Counted from the first letter of the stretch, positions 29,091-39,590 are shown. The stretch: 64,000 nt of DNA from Marinobacter sp. (GCA_030457765.1 JAKDUK010000008.1:1-64000); one strand, 5' to 3'. The notes: generated by a model not told the origin, from the letters alone. Translations and numbers: made by a program.

Positions 29091-31070
29091 TCATACATTC
29101 TTCTCATAGCTTGCAGCCCAACTGGCGCGACCAAGCTCTGTGGCGCGTGTTACGTCTACTTCAGGAACCGCCGATGTGTCTCCGAGTTCTCTCAAGTCAT
29201 AATGAAACACGCACAGGCGTGACGCAAATTCGGCGAATGACAGAGAGGCTTCGCCATGGCGCTCACCATTACTTTGCGTTGAACAATGAATACCTTGGCC
29301 CCAATCCTGGCCACTGTCATTGTTGGGATTGAAAAAGTAAATTCGCATGCCGCCAAGGCGGTCCAGGTTGACCCGGATAATTGTTATCGCATGGCGGCCA
29401 ACGAGCCGCCCTCCACTGTCGGTTACGGCAATACCAGCTGGTTGTGGGTGTATCACGGGAATGTTGCCGTTGTAATACGGGTGATAACAGGCATAAAAGA
29501 GGCGTATGAAGTACGGGTAGTCGTGAATTTTTCCGGTTTCCCGACTAATAACACTGAGAAATCCGTGCCCAACCCACCAGCCATACATTTCCGGATTGAT
29601 CCAGCGGTGCAGATCGTCGTCGCGAACGCCGCACAAGCGCCCCATTTCTGCATATAAACGATCAAGGTGAGGCACCAGGATCAATGACACTGGATCCAAA
29701 TCGGTTGGAGGTTCTTTCGCAAGCCCTGCCTCCAGGTGTTGTGAGGAAATTTGCTGGCCTTCGAAGCGCATGATGACATCGTCATCACGGGCGGCCCAGG
29801 CCACCAGCTGCAACAGAAAGTCGGCGTCGTTAAAGGCCCACATGGAAAGGCCGATGACCGACTGACACGTCGGGTTATTACCCTGACCAACACCTAGTGG
29901 TTGCCCGAGAAGACTCAAAACACCGGCAAACAAATACACCCTTGGGGGGTGCGCACTACCGAACACCGCGCTCAGGTTTTCAGACGCGGCTGGGCACAAT
30001 TTCATTTCAAGTTGCCGCCACAGGCCAGAAGCCAATGGCGGGGTGAACAGACCGCCACGCTCAAGAAACATGGCCAAGCCATATACAGCCTGGGATGTTT
30101 CCGGGTGTATGGCCTCGTCGATCAGTGTGAGCACAATTTCACGGTAACATTGGAGAACATCGTTGCCGGTGATGCTTAAACCCAAAGCCAGTGGGATCAG
30201 ATCATCCCGGTGCCCTCGCAGGTGTCGCAACAGCATCGGGTGGTAGGGAGAAACCATGCCCGTCTCATGCATTGCACTGGCGAAGCTTTGCGCCTCTTCA
30301 GACAGCGCTGGGTCGACCATAGTGGCCAAGTGTTCGCTGTAGATCACAAAGCCCGGGTCATCTCGGCAGCCTGCAGCTGGGCCGAATACCGCACTGACAA
30401 GGCGCGCCGCTTTATCCATACCCGAGGTTTCTATTGCCGGATCAAACAGGCATTTGGCAATCTGGCTGACCATCTGCTTAATGCTGTCTGTTTGTATCGG
30501 GCGCTGGGCCAGCAGGCGGCGCACTTCATCCACCAAACTGTCGAGAATACTCTCATAACCAAGCTGGCTGAGCAGGTACTGATAAAGCGAATTGACGATC
30601 TTCCCAAGTTCCTGCGGCCGCTCCCGATCGGCTTCGCTCATCTGGCCAGACAGTAAATCCAGGTTTAATGCCATCACTTGGGTCAGAAAATGCCTGGCTT
30701 GCTCTGCGGAAACTCCAGGGTGGAGATAATCACCCATAGCCACTGCCAATAAGCGAAGCTCGCTCAATATTTCGATAGCAGTGAGGTCTGGGGCCCCCTG
30801 GCGTAACGTTCGCACGGCCAACGCGGTTCTCAGGATCGCAGGTCGGCCCCAATCACCGTTGGCAAACACACCCTTGGCTTCCATTGCGGATACTCGAGTG
30901 TAGAGCGCATCCAGCCCATCGTGAGCACCCATCACCGTAAGCGCCGCTTTCAGCACCTCGTTGTTAGACGCTATGGGGGCGGTCTGCCGGGCAATCGTAA
31001 GGTGCTCCAGGGCTTCATCAAACCTTGCTATAGACGTGTTGGTATTTGGATCAGAACCTGGGCTTGTCAT
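29091..31070 (-). CDS. large hypothetical protein, possible papain-fold C-terminal domain
   Basis: ORF 29091..31142; start moved to ATG at 31070 (AAGGA RBS); C-terminal GNNPTCQSVIGLSMWA ... GRHAITIIRV ... YFFNPNNDSG resembles Cys-His-Asn order. Confidence 0.65.
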   Translation of the reverse strand: MTSPGSDPNTNTSIARFDEALEHLTIARQTAPIASNNEVLKAALTVMGAHDGLDALYTRVSAMEAKGVFANGDWGRPAILRTALAVRTLRQGAPDLTAIEILSELRLLAVAMGDYLHPGVSAEQARHFLTQVMALNLDLLSGQMSEADRERPQELGKIVNSLYQYLLSQLGYESILDSLVDEVRRLLAQRPIQTDSIKQMVSQIAKCLFDPAIETSGMDKAARLVSAVFGPAAGCRDDPGFVIYSEHLATMVDPALSEEAQSFASAMHETGMVSPYHPMLLRHLRGHRDDLIPLALGLSITGNDVLQCYREIVLTLIDEAIHPETSQAVYGLAMFLERGGLFTPPLASGLWRQLEMKLCPAASENLSAVFGSAHPPRVYLFAGVLSLLGQPLGVGQGNNPTCQSVIGLSMWAFNDADFLLQLVAWAARDDDVIMRFEGQQISSQHLEAGLAKEPPTDLDPVSLILVPHLDRLYAEMGRLCGVRDDDLHRWINPEMYGWWVGHGFLSVISRETGKIHDYPYFIRLFYACYHPYYNGNIPVIHPQPAGIAVTDSGGRLVGRHAITIIRVNLDRLGGMRIYFFNPNNDSGQDWGQGIHCSTQSNGERHGEASLSFAEFASRLCVFHYDLRELGDTSAVPEVDVTRATELGRASWAASYEKNV

Positions 31071-31280
31071 CGTGCTTTCCTTGCTTATTTTATAAGCGAT
31101 TTGGGGTAGCCCAAAGATGCTCTTAAGACCTGGTGGAAGCAAACTATTCAGGGGTTTTTGTTTCTAATTGTATCTAAGGGAACTATGTTTAAGTGAACGA
31201 CAATGCCACATCGCTCATATTTTGAGGGCGTTCCAAGTTCGGCGCAGTTTGTCTGGGTTAATTTCCAAGGAGAAACACGA

Positions 31281-32588
31281 ATGTCGACAGTCTCAGAAAC
31301 TCAATCATCGCAGGAGGTCGCCGCCTGGCTCGATCCAAACATGGATTCAGTTAAGGGCACGGAGACCCCAAAGGATCCAAATAAAGGCTACATTGCACTG
31401 CTTGGCTGGAGTGTCAACGCCATCAAAGCAGCACAAAAGTTTGACCGCCGGTATATTGTCGTTGCGCCGGAGTGGGCTACAGATTTTTGTACCGCAAACA
31501 AAATACCGTTCATCCCATGGGACTTTCTCAGGCTGAACGATCGTTCGTTAGAAATTGCCGAAAAGCTTAAAGCGGAGGGTGTGGATGTCGCCATACCGCT
31601 TTTCGAAGAAACCGTCGAGTGGTCTGGCGCCATTAACTCCGTCCTTCTCAACAGCCCCCGGATGTTCGGGCAATCCATTCTGTTTCGCGACAAGGCATTG
31701 ATGAAGCGTCGCGCTCAGCTTGGAGGTATTCGTGTTGGGATCTTCGAGGAGGCACACGAGAAAGAAGACATCGTGCGCTTTATGAAACGCGTTAACCAGA
31801 CGCTGCTTCACCTTGATGGCGATCCAGATGACCCGATTCACGTTAAAGCATTCGACAAGGCCGGCTGCCTTGGTCACCGAATGATTCGGAAAATAGAAGA
31901 AATTGACGCCATTCCGGACGAAGAGTACCCCCTTTTGATGGAAAGCCACCTGGATGGTTGGGAGTTTGCCGTTGAGGCCTGGATTCACGATGGCAAAATC
32001 AAATTCCTTAATATTTCTGAGTACGTAACACTGGGCTACTCCGTGTTCGTGCCCGCAACTGAGCAGCTTGAGAGCTGGCGCACCGCGATCACCAAGCAGA
32101 TCGAGCTGCTGATCAAAACCTTCGATATCCAATTTGGCCTGATTCATCCTGAATACTTCGTCACGGCAGATGGTGAAATGTACTTTGGGGAAGTTGCCTA
32201 TCGTCCGCCGGGGTTCAAAGCGTTTGAGCTAATTGAGCGGGCTTATGGATTCAGTGCATACCAGGCTTCAATGTTGGTGTTTGACCCTAAGAGCACCAAA
32301 GAGGAAGTTGATGCCTTCTTCCCGCGCGAAGTTGAAGGCGCGAAGGGATATGCAGGTTGCTTCGGTGTGTATCCTCGGCGGCGGGTGGTTAGCAAGCTGG
32401 AAATGCCCAAAGAAACAATTGATCACCCCTACTTTGAGTCGCATGAATTGGTTGCGCCGGTAGAAGAAACCGTTCCTGATCGGTCAGCCTTTGGAACGCA
32501 CTGGGGGTTAGTGTTCTTCTTCGGCGACGATCCCATCAAGATGCGGGACCTACTGAAAGCCCAGGAAGAGCTGGACTTCTACGTGTAG
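31281..32588 (+). CDS. ATP-grasp domain protein
   Basis: ATP-grasp-like sequence (FGQSILFRDKALMKRRAQLGGIRVG..., EEYPLLMESHLDGWEFAVEAWI, MYFGEVAYRPPG); aaggagaaacacgaATG start. Confidence 0.82.
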   Translation: MSTVSETQSSQEVAAWLDPNMDSVKGTETPKDPNKGYIALLGWSVNAIKAAQKFDRRYIVVAPEWATDFCTANKIPFIPWDFLRLNDRSLEIAEKLKAEGVDVAIPLFEETVEWSGAINSVLLNSPRMFGQSILFRDKALMKRRAQLGGIRVGIFEEAHEKEDIVRFMKRVNQTLLHLDGDPDDPIHVKAFDKAGCLGHRMIRKIEEIDAIPDEEYPLLMESHLDGWEFAVEAWIHDGKIKFLNISEYVTLGYSVFVPATEQLESWRTAITKQIELLIKTFDIQFGLIHPEYFVTADGEMYFGEVAYRPPGFKAFELIERAYGFSAYQASMLVFDPKSTKEEVDAFFPREVEGAKGYAGCFGVYPRRRVVSKLEMPKETIDHPYFESHELVAPVEETVPDRSAFGTHWGLVFFFGDDPIKMRDLLKAQEELDFYV

Positions 32589-32603
32589 AGGTTCACTTTA
32601 TTG

Positions 32604-32636
32604 CGCCTGGTTCCCCACGGGGAATCAGGCGTATTT
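32604..32636 (+). terminator. Rho-independent terminator between convergent genes
   Basis: CGCCTGgTTCCCC-ac-GGGGAAtCAGGCG followed by TATTTT. Confidence 0.75.
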
Positions 32637-32659
32637 TGGTACAGTCATTCAAATGAGAC

Positions 32660-33439
32660 TCAGTTTTTTACGAGCCCACCGTCAACAATCAAGTTCTGCC
32701 CGGACACTGACCGGGACCAGGGCGATGCAAAAAACAACGTGGCATCGGCAAATTCGGCTGGTGTAGTCACCCTACGCAACGGTGTACTTGAAGCGATAAA
32801 ATCGAAAACGGCTTCGGGCGTGGCGGCGGATGCGTCTGTTGTGCGCAACAGCCCACCGGAAACCATATTAACCGTTATATTGTCTGGTCCCAGATCCTGC
32901 GACATGGTCCGTGTGAGCGATAGCAAGGCGGCTTTACCAGCCGTATAATCGTGGTACGGCACCACCGGATTTTGAAATAGATTTGTGCCGACATTCACAA
33001 TGCGGCCAAACCCAATTTCGCGCATGCCCTCCAGTGCGGCTTGCGTTGTGTTCAGTGAACCGCCCACTACGCCTTCAAACTGTTGGTTTAGCCCATCCAG
33101 TGTTAGCTGCTCAATCTTTGGGCGCTCATCGCCATTGAAGGAGAAATCTGGCAACGCGTTATTGATCACGGTGGTTACCGGAGTGCCAAAGTGCTGCCGA
33201 GCCTTGGCGAACATGGCCTGCACGGCGGCGTGGTTGGTGACATCAGCTTGAACCGCCAGTGATCGCTGCGGCGCCTCGCTTGCAAGTGTGTTGGCCGCTT
33301 CTGCACTGTTTCTGTAGTTGATAACCACGCTGGCACCTTCGCGTAAAAAGGCGCGCACCAAGTGCTTTCCCAAGCCACGGGCAGCACCGGTTATCAGCAC
33401 AAGTTGTTGATCGAAAGACAATGATGTTTGCATAGACAC
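32660..33439 (-). CDS. SDR-family oxidoreductase (3-oxoacyl-ACP reductase-like)
   Basis: VLITGAARGLGKHLVRAFL, YHDYTAGKAALLSLTRTMSQDLGP. Confidence 0.9.
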   Translation of the reverse strand: MSMQTSLSFDQQLVLITGAARGLGKHLVRAFLREGASVVINYRNSAEAANTLASEAPQRSLAVQADVTNHAAVQAMFAKARQHFGTPVTTVINNALPDFSFNGDERPKIEQLTLDGLNQQFEGVVGGSLNTTQAALEGMREIGFGRIVNVGTNLFQNPVVPYHDYTAGKAALLSLTRTMSQDLGPDNITVNMVSGGLLRTTDASAATPEAVFDFIASSTPLRRVTTPAEFADATLFFASPWSRSVSGQNLIVDGGLVKN

Positions 33440-33493
33440 CTCAAAGTTGAGGCGAAGGTATATGTAGGCAGGCGTAGCTCTAGAGCCACAACT

Positions 33494-33568
33494 GACATCC
33501 CTTCGCCAGTATGAACTGGATCAGGTTCAACGGGTTTTATCTCAGCCCTGAGAAGGGCACCCCGTGTC
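33494..33568 (-). ncRNA. TPP riboswitch (THI element)
   Basis: Minus strand GACACGGGGTGCCCTTCTCAGGGCTGAGATAAAACCCGTTGAACCTGATCCAGTTCATACTGGCGAAGGGATGTC; GGGGUGC, CUGAGA, ACCC, GAACCUGAUC and GCGAAGGGA blocks all present; P1 GACA/TGTC. Confidence 0.95.
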
Positions 33569-33700
33569 GGATCGAAGACCATAGCATACTCACCGCCACA
33601 ATTTGTCGTTTGATATTCAACGCAATTTTGTACAAAGTTGCAGCTATACAAAAGCTTTTGCTATGCCCGCTATTATTACAACTCAGTCGAGGAATTTTCA

Positions 33701-34731
33701 TGCCTTCGTTAACGCTTGCACTTGCCGATAGATTGCCCAAAGCAGAACTCCACATGCATCTGGAAGGCAGCCTGGAACCAGAACTGATGTTTTCATTGGC
33801 ACGTCGCAACAATGTATCTCTGCCCTATGAAAACGAAGACGAGCTGAGACAGGCGTATCAGTTTAATAACCTTCAGGAATTTCTGAACCTGTACTACAGT
33901 GGCATGTCGGTTTTGCTAACCGAGCAAGATTTCTATGATTTGACCTGGGCTTACCTTGAGCGCAGTCATCAAGACAACGTAATTCATACCGAAGTTTTTT
34001 TCGATCCGCAGGCTCATCTGGAGCGGGGCGTTGCCTTTGAAACCCAAATTGATGGTATTTTCCGTGCACTGACCGACGCTCAAGAAAATCTGGGAATGAG
34101 CTTCCGGCTCATTATGTCGTTTTTACGGCATTTACCTGAAGAAAGTGCCTTTGAGACACTGGAGCTTGCACTGCCCTATCTTGATCGTATTGATGGCATT
34201 GGTTTGGACTCCTCCGAGATGGGCCACCCACCTGAAAAGTTCGAGCGTGTATTCAAACAGTGCCGCGATCTTGGACTTCGTATCACTGCCCACGCCGGAG
34301 AGGAAGGCCCACCTGATTATGTCTGGCAAGCGATCAACCAGCTCGAAATTCAGCGTATTGATCACGGTAACCGTGCCTTGGAAGATGCCAAGCTGACGGC
34401 CTTGATTGCAGATAAAGAGCTAACGCTAACCGTTTGCCCCCTTTCCAACAAACGCTTGCGGGTTGTGGACGATATGAAACAGCATCCCTTTCCCGAGATG
34501 ATGGCCAAGGGCCTGAAAGTCACCATCAACTCTGATGACCCGGCTTATTTTGGCGGCTATGTGAACGACAATTTCCACGCGCTCATCAACAATCTGGATG
34601 TGTCGCCGGAGCAAGTCCTGATGCTGGTAAAAAATAGTATTACCGGCAGCTGGTTAAGTGATGTCGAAAAAGGTCACGCTCTTGCCCGAATTGAATCTGT
34701 TTGGGAACAGGAACGTCATGCTTTCAGTTGA
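33701..34731 (+). CDS. adenosine/adenine deaminase
   Basis: LPKAELHMHLEGSLEPE, ITAHAGEEGPPDYVWQA, INSDDPAYFGGYVNDNF; start placed at 33701 ATG. Confidence 0.93.
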
Positions 34732-34734
34732 GGT

Positions 34735-35766
34735 TCATCGCCCACTCGCTTCAACCGATTGTTGCTGGAAAAATCCTTCTTTATGGACCATCTTATCTTG
34801 GGAACCAAGCGCGTTGGCGGCCTCGACGCATGCATCTACAAATTCGGGGCTCCCTGCGATAAACACACTGTACTTAGATAGATCGGGATACATTTTGGGT
34901 AACAAGGTATCTATGCGCCCATGAAGGTATCCCTCGCGCTCCTCCTGAGTTAATGTGATTTTGTAATCAAACTTGCGATGTTTTGCCCGCCACCAGGCCA
35001 TAATTCCCACACCGTAAACGTCCTCCACAGTTCTTGCTGAGAATAATAAATCTACCGGTTTCTTGTAGCCTCGGCGCAACGCGGCTTCAGCCAAATCCAG
35101 TATGGGTGCAAGACCTGTTCCTGCAGCCAGGCAAAGCACGGGTGTTTCAGCAGATGGATCACTTATAAAAGTACCATACGCGCCATTTACCTTAACACTG
35201 TCACCAACCTTCACAGTTTCATGTACCCAGCCACTTGTTACACCATCTTCAACATGGGCGACTTGTAATACGAGCTCGCCATCTGGGCGTGGCGCGTTTG
35301 AAATTGAATAGGCGCGACGGGAAATGCCCTCACGTTCATCGCCTAGCGTTACGTACTGACCCGGCCAGTATCGAATTGGTTTGCCTACTGGGCGCAGGGT
35401 TAATTCAAGTACTCGGGTTGTCAGTTCTCGCCGGTCAACCACGACAAACAAAACACCTTCACGGGGCGGGAACAACTTAGGTCGAGCGTCTGCATCCCCC
35501 CATTCAATAACCATTTCGTCTGAGATTGGCTTGGCCATACACATCAAGCCACAACCTTCACGTCGTTCGGCATCAGACAGCGCCATGTCCAGCACCATGC
35601 CTTGATCGTACTGCCCTTCTAGGACCTTCACTTTGCACTCACCGCAAGCCCCTGCCCGGCAATTATTGGGTAATGCATACCCTGCCTTCTCGAGTGCCAT
35701 CAAAACCGTATCATTACCCTGACACTCAACAACTTTGCCCGAGGGCTGAATCACTATGCGAGCCAT
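34735..35766 (-). CDS. 2Fe-2S ferredoxin / FAD-NAD(P) oxidoreductase (oxygenase reductase component-like)
   Basis: CRAGACGECKVKVLEG, RAYSISNAP, CLAAGTGLAPIL. Confidence 0.9.
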   Translation of the reverse strand: MARIVIQPSGKVVECQGNDTVLMALEKAGYALPNNCRAGACGECKVKVLEGQYDQGMVLDMALSDAERREGCGLMCMAKPISDEMVIEWGDADARPKLFPPREGVLFVVVDRRELTTRVLELTLRPVGKPIRYWPGQYVTLGDEREGISRRAYSISNAPRPDGELVLQVAHVEDGVTSGWVHETVKVGDSVKVNGAYGTFISDPSAETPVLCLAAGTGLAPILDLAEAALRRGYKKPVDLLFSARTVEDVYGVGIMAWWRAKHRKFDYKITLTQEEREGYLHGRIDTLLPKMYPDLSKYSVFIAGSPEFVDACVEAANALGSQDKMVHKEGFFQQQSVEASGR

Positions 35767-35854
35767 AGTCTGCTCCGATTCTGGAATCCTGTTGAGACTG
35801 GCTGCTTTCCGGATCAAAAAGCAGCCAGAACTTGCAATGCATCTCTACCTGGAG

Positions 35855-36880
35855 TTAGAAAACGGGGATGATATCGTCCATTTCCACATCCGAGATTTCT
35901 TCGCCCGAGATACCCACCTCAGGAATTGCCGGAAATGGAATATTGTAACGATCTAATACGCCCTTCAAGTTGAGAATGGCACCCTTCCAGTTGGCTAGCT
36001 TTTCATCATAGGTGGGAATACCAAAACCTGCCTCGCGAGCAATTTCTTCGCCTTCACGTTGGTTCGCAATGAAATCTTCTGGTAAGTCCCAGAAATCCAT
36101 GGGAGGCTCAAACAGTACTGCTGATAGGAACAAGTAGCCGGCACGTATCTGCTTGGTGACGGTCGCTTTGTGCTCATCACTCAACCCTGGATAATCCCGT
36201 TCCATAACCGCCATGCAAATAGCCATGTGGCGACCTTCATCACGGCCGATACTTTTAAACGCTTCCTTAAACACAGGTTCGCGCGAGTTTTCGTACATTT
36301 GCTTGAATATCGTTGCGGCGGCAATCTCTCCCATCAGGAAGGAGCTGAACAGCACTGCAATATCGTATTTGGGCACGGCCTTTTTGTAGCCTTCCCAGTA
36401 ACGGGCACCATTAAAGTACAACCACTTGGCGTTCTTTTGCAGGCGACGGCCTATCTCTGTTTTGGGCTCGTAAGTTATTGGGTCGGGGTGGTCAAGGAGT
36501 TTGGTAATTGCCAGGCCACACATGATCTCGTGGTTCTGTTCATCGCTGGTTACTGAGAAGAAGCACTTACGCACCAGGTCTTCTTCGTGTATTTCGTAGG
36601 TTTTGATGAGAGCTTCGGCGAATACCGGTGGTGCCGAGGCGTCAAAAACTGAAAGTAATGTCCACCAGTAAGCTATAGATTCACGCTCTTCCCAAGAATA
36701 ACTTTCTACATCAAACGTATCCCAGGGTAGCTTCTCTGGTTGCCAGTATTCTCTTAAGTGCGCCTCCCAAATCTCCTGCAACTTATCACTTTCACGGTTC
36801 CAGGAAAGGGGATAAACGTTAGGTTGCTCAATCTCAGGTGGAAACTCCATGGTTTCCGCAAACTTTTTTTTGTTAGACAT
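35855..36880 (-). CDS. ferritin-like / AurF-like diiron oxygenase candidate
   Basis: Helical protein with SDEQNHE, MGEIAAATIF and GRDEGRHMA Fe-ligand-like motifs; operonic with the reductase. Confidence 0.8.
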   Translation of the reverse strand: MSNKKKFAETMEFPPEIEQPNVYPLSWNRESDKLQEIWEAHLREYWQPEKLPWDTFDVESYSWEERESIAYWWTLLSVFDASAPPVFAEALIKTYEIHEEDLVRKCFFSVTSDEQNHEIMCGLAITKLLDHPDPITYEPKTEIGRRLQKNAKWLYFNGARYWEGYKKAVPKYDIAVLFSSFLMGEIAAATIFKQMYENSREPVFKEAFKSIGRDEGRHMAICMAVMERDYPGLSDEHKATVTKQIRAGYLFLSAVLFEPPMDFWDLPEDFIANQREGEEIAREAGFGIPTYDEKLANWKGAILNLKGVLDRYNIPFPAIPEVGISGEEISDVEMDDIIPVF

Positions 36881-37149
36881 AACTCCTCCTAAAAGGGGTA
36901 GAGATCATTGCAGATCACTAGGGGGATCCTACGATCGCTCATGACAAAACAAATATGTTACATGAATGATTGAAATGTCAAACTTTTTGTATCGTTCTGT
37001 ATCTTGGGTTTGTGTAGGAATGGGGCTGAAATCAGTCTAAAGAATTGATCTTCGGATGATTATCTTGTTCACAAAATAATCAAAAATGCTTTTAAAGCGA
37101 GAACGGTAGGGTTCGCGAATCTTCACCCGGCATATAAGCTGAACAGAGG

Positions 37150-37779
37150 CTAGCCAAACGCTAACCAGACCCCTACCAGCACCATCAAAGTGCCAGAGAT
37201 TCGGTTAGCCAAACGAACACTGCCGCCTTTGGTTAGCGCCCGGCGCAGCGCGCCCCCGCCATGGGCATACAATTGCAGACATAAAAACTCAAGGGTAAGA
37301 ATGATCAGCACCAATGCCACAAGCTGTGGTGCCATCGGCAGAGAACTATCGATAAATGGTGGGAGTAGCACAACAAAAAATGCCCAACCTTTGGGATTCG
37401 CTATAGCTGTGACAAATCCCTGAGTTGCCAACCCCCAGCGTGACGCGGTAACCGGCTCTGCATCTATTTCAGGCATGGCCATCTTGCCTCGTGAACGCCA
37501 CATTTGAACGCCTAACCATGCCAAGTATGCGCCGCCGGCATATTTGAAAAGTTCGAACGCAGTGGGGTACTGAAGCATAAATGTAGCAACGCCCACCGCA
37601 GATGTGGCAGCCACAATCCCTACCCCCAATAACTCTCCCGCCATCATCCATACTGCCCGCCTTACACCGATGGTGATACCCAGTGACAATGCCAGAGTCA
37701 TGCACATGCCTGGAGTGATTGAAACAACAAAAAAAGTTGGGATAAAGGCGGATAGTAGGGAAAGGTTTAAAAACGACAC
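37150..37779 (-). CDS. LysE-family translocator
   Basis: ITPGMCMTLALSLGITIGVRRAVWMMAGELLG, GGAYLAWLG. Confidence 0.9.
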   Translation of the reverse strand: MSFLNLSLLSAFIPTFFVVSITPGMCMTLALSLGITIGVRRAVWMMAGELLGVGIVAATSAVGVATFMLQYPTAFELFKYAGGAYLAWLGVQMWRSRGKMAMPEIDAEPVTASRWGLATQGFVTAIANPKGWAFFVVLLPPFIDSSLPMAPQLVALVLIILTLEFLCLQLYAHGGGALRRALTKGGSVRLANRISGTLMVLVGVWLAFG

Positions 37780-37886
37780 TGAAAGGGATCCATTTAGAAT
37801 CAGGTAAGTGATGGTAAATCATTACAGATTCAGGGCAATGAATCGAGAAACATTTTGCCCTGTTGTTTTTGATTATTCTGATATCA

Positions 37887-37913
37887 CCGCTGCGCGGTGC
37901 GCAGCGGGTTTTT
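37887..37913. terminator. GC-rich terminator-like hairpin
   Basis: CCGCTGCGC-ggt-GCGCAGCGG followed by gTTTTT on + strand, just downstream of the 37936 minus-strand stop. Confidence 0.5.
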
Positions 37914-37935
37914 GGATTACTGAAACACTCAGCAC

Positions 37936-38385
37936 TTAATCCTCCGGCATTGGCCCACTAGCAGCTCTGGACTGCCTGCCAAACTCGGCAGCCAGGTTAA
38001 TGGCCATGCTAATGCCACGGCGAGCATCTTCATCCTTGCTTAGCCGCCGCAAACTTTGCCAGATTGTCGGTGGGGTTTCGTCGTAAGCAGCCTGGGCTGA
38101 TGCATATCTTAGTGCGTTACTGATTGCCCAAGCACTACCGATTCCGTCTTCGTAAAGCGCCATCAGCTTTTGCACCATGGCGTCATCGGCCATTTCGATA
38201 ACATCAGAGGTTGCTGCAAGTAAATCGACGATATTATGAAGGCGTCTGCCCTGTACAAGCGGAGCAGCTTTTGTAATCAAATCCGACAGGCCGTCCAGCG
38301 TTGCTTGATCTTGTAACTCCGGGGCGGTTTTTAGTATTTGTTCAAGTGATTGACGTGATGCTACTGCATTGGATTCATTATCCAT
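37936..38385 (-). CDS. DUF1641-family protein
   Basis: LDGLSDLITKAAPLVQGRRLHNIVDLLAATSDVIEMADDAMVQKLMALYEDG typical of DUF1641 partners of SQR-like proteins. Confidence 0.75.
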   Translation of the reverse strand: MDNESNAVASRQSLEQILKTAPELQDQATLDGLSDLITKAAPLVQGRRLHNIVDLLAATSDVIEMADDAMVQKLMALYEDGIGSAWAISNALRYASAQAAYDETPPTIWQSLRRLSKDEDARRGISMAINLAAEFGRQSRAASGPMPED

Positions 38386-38399
38386 TGTTATTCTCCTTA

Positions 38400-39590
38400 T
38401 CAGACCAACCCGCGGGCTACAGACCAATAAACGCCACGGTTAAACCCTTTACGCATTAAGCCGCCAATTTTTGTGGGTGGTGTTGGTATAACGTCTACAT
38501 CATAGTCATACCAAAGAGGCATTCCGACCTCCATGCCCATTTGTGCGATGGCCTGTACTCTTCCATCGTACTCGGCCGGTGTTTCGCCGAACCTCATTAG
38601 GCCTGCAATATTGTTGCAGATCACCGGGGACTGGTTATGACAACTGCCACCTGCTTTGCTTATTGGCAGGTCAACGGTATCCCCCATTACGAAAACGTTC
38701 TCAAAGCCTTCGAGCTGCAGCGATTGGCGGTCTGTAGGCAGCCAACCTTCGTTGTTGGGAGCCTCGGAGGCGCCTGAATTAAGAATCGCATCGACTGCCC
38801 GAATGGGTGGAGTCTGCATCAGGATGTCGAAATCTTCCTCTTCTCCTTCCTCAGAAATAGCCACATTGCGATCTGGATCAACGCTGGCAAGCGTAAAGCC
38901 ACGTTTGTGTTTAATGTCTTTTGAATCAAAAATAGACGGCAGGACTTCACCAGTGTCTTTTTGTAAGAACAGACAGTTACGGACAAGCTGAGAAACGGTG
39001 GGATAAGTATAAACAATCTCAACCTGTTGTCTTACACCTCGCTTGCGTAGGAATTCGTCGAGCATCAGGGTAGTCTCCATCGGTGCAATGCCGCACTGGT
39101 GGGGAACGTTTGGTGTTGTTGGAAATGTTACACCGATGAATATACGACCTTTCTCGATCGTTGAGAGTTTCTTATACAGCTGTCGGGCAGGGTCGTGCAG
39201 ATAGAAATGGTCGCCAGCTTCCTTTAGTCCGCTGATGCGTTCCGGACAGGGGATACAACCGGTTGAGACAACAAGGTAGTCGTAATCATAGGTCTTTCCT
39301 GAGGACATTTTCAGGCGACTGTTCTTAAACTCAAAGCCCTCAACCTCGTCGAGAACAAAGTTAATTTCGGGGCGTAATAGTGAAGCTTGTGGGCGACGCA
39401 GTTCGTTTTTGTAGAATGCGCCAAACGCGACATACATGAAGGCGGGTTTGTAGTAGTGCCAAGGACTGTTTGATATCAGGGTAATTCGGGCCTTGCCTCT
39501 AAGTATCTCTGGATAGAGTTTTGCGACGAGATTGTTAGCGGTCATTGTGCCGCCGATCCCCCCGCCAACCACGATTATGTTTTGAACCAT
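38400..39590 (-). CDS. NAD(P)/FAD-dependent oxidoreductase, sulfide:quinone oxidoreductase-like
   Basis: IIVVGGGIGGTMTANNL, YLVVSTGCIPCPERISGL, VFVMGDTVDLPISKAGGSCHNQ. Confidence 0.87.
   Translation of the reverse strand: MVQNIIVVGGGIGGTMTANNLVAKLYPEILRGKARITLISNSPWHYYKPAFMYVAFGAFYKNELRRPQASLLRPEINFVLDEVEGFEFKNSRLKMSSGKTYDYDYLVVSTGCIPCPERISGLKEAGDHFYLHDPARQLYKKLSTIEKGRIFIGVTFPTTPNVPHQCGIAPMETTLMLDEFLRKRGVRQQVEIVYTYPTVSQLVRNCLFLQKDTGEVLPSIFDSKDIKHKRGFTLASVDPDRNVAISEEGEEEDFDILMQTPPIRAVDAILNSGASEAPNNEGWLPTDRQSLQLEGFENVFVMGDTVDLPISKAGGSCHNQSPVICNNIAGLMRFGETPAEYDGRVQAIAQMGMEVGMPLWYDYDVDVIPTPPTKIGGLMRKGFNRGVYWSVARGLV

Noticed and set aside
37024-37039. CTGAAatcagtCTAAA, another possible regulator box
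   Set aside because: One half-site mismatch, outside the copper island, 144 bp from the nearest start.
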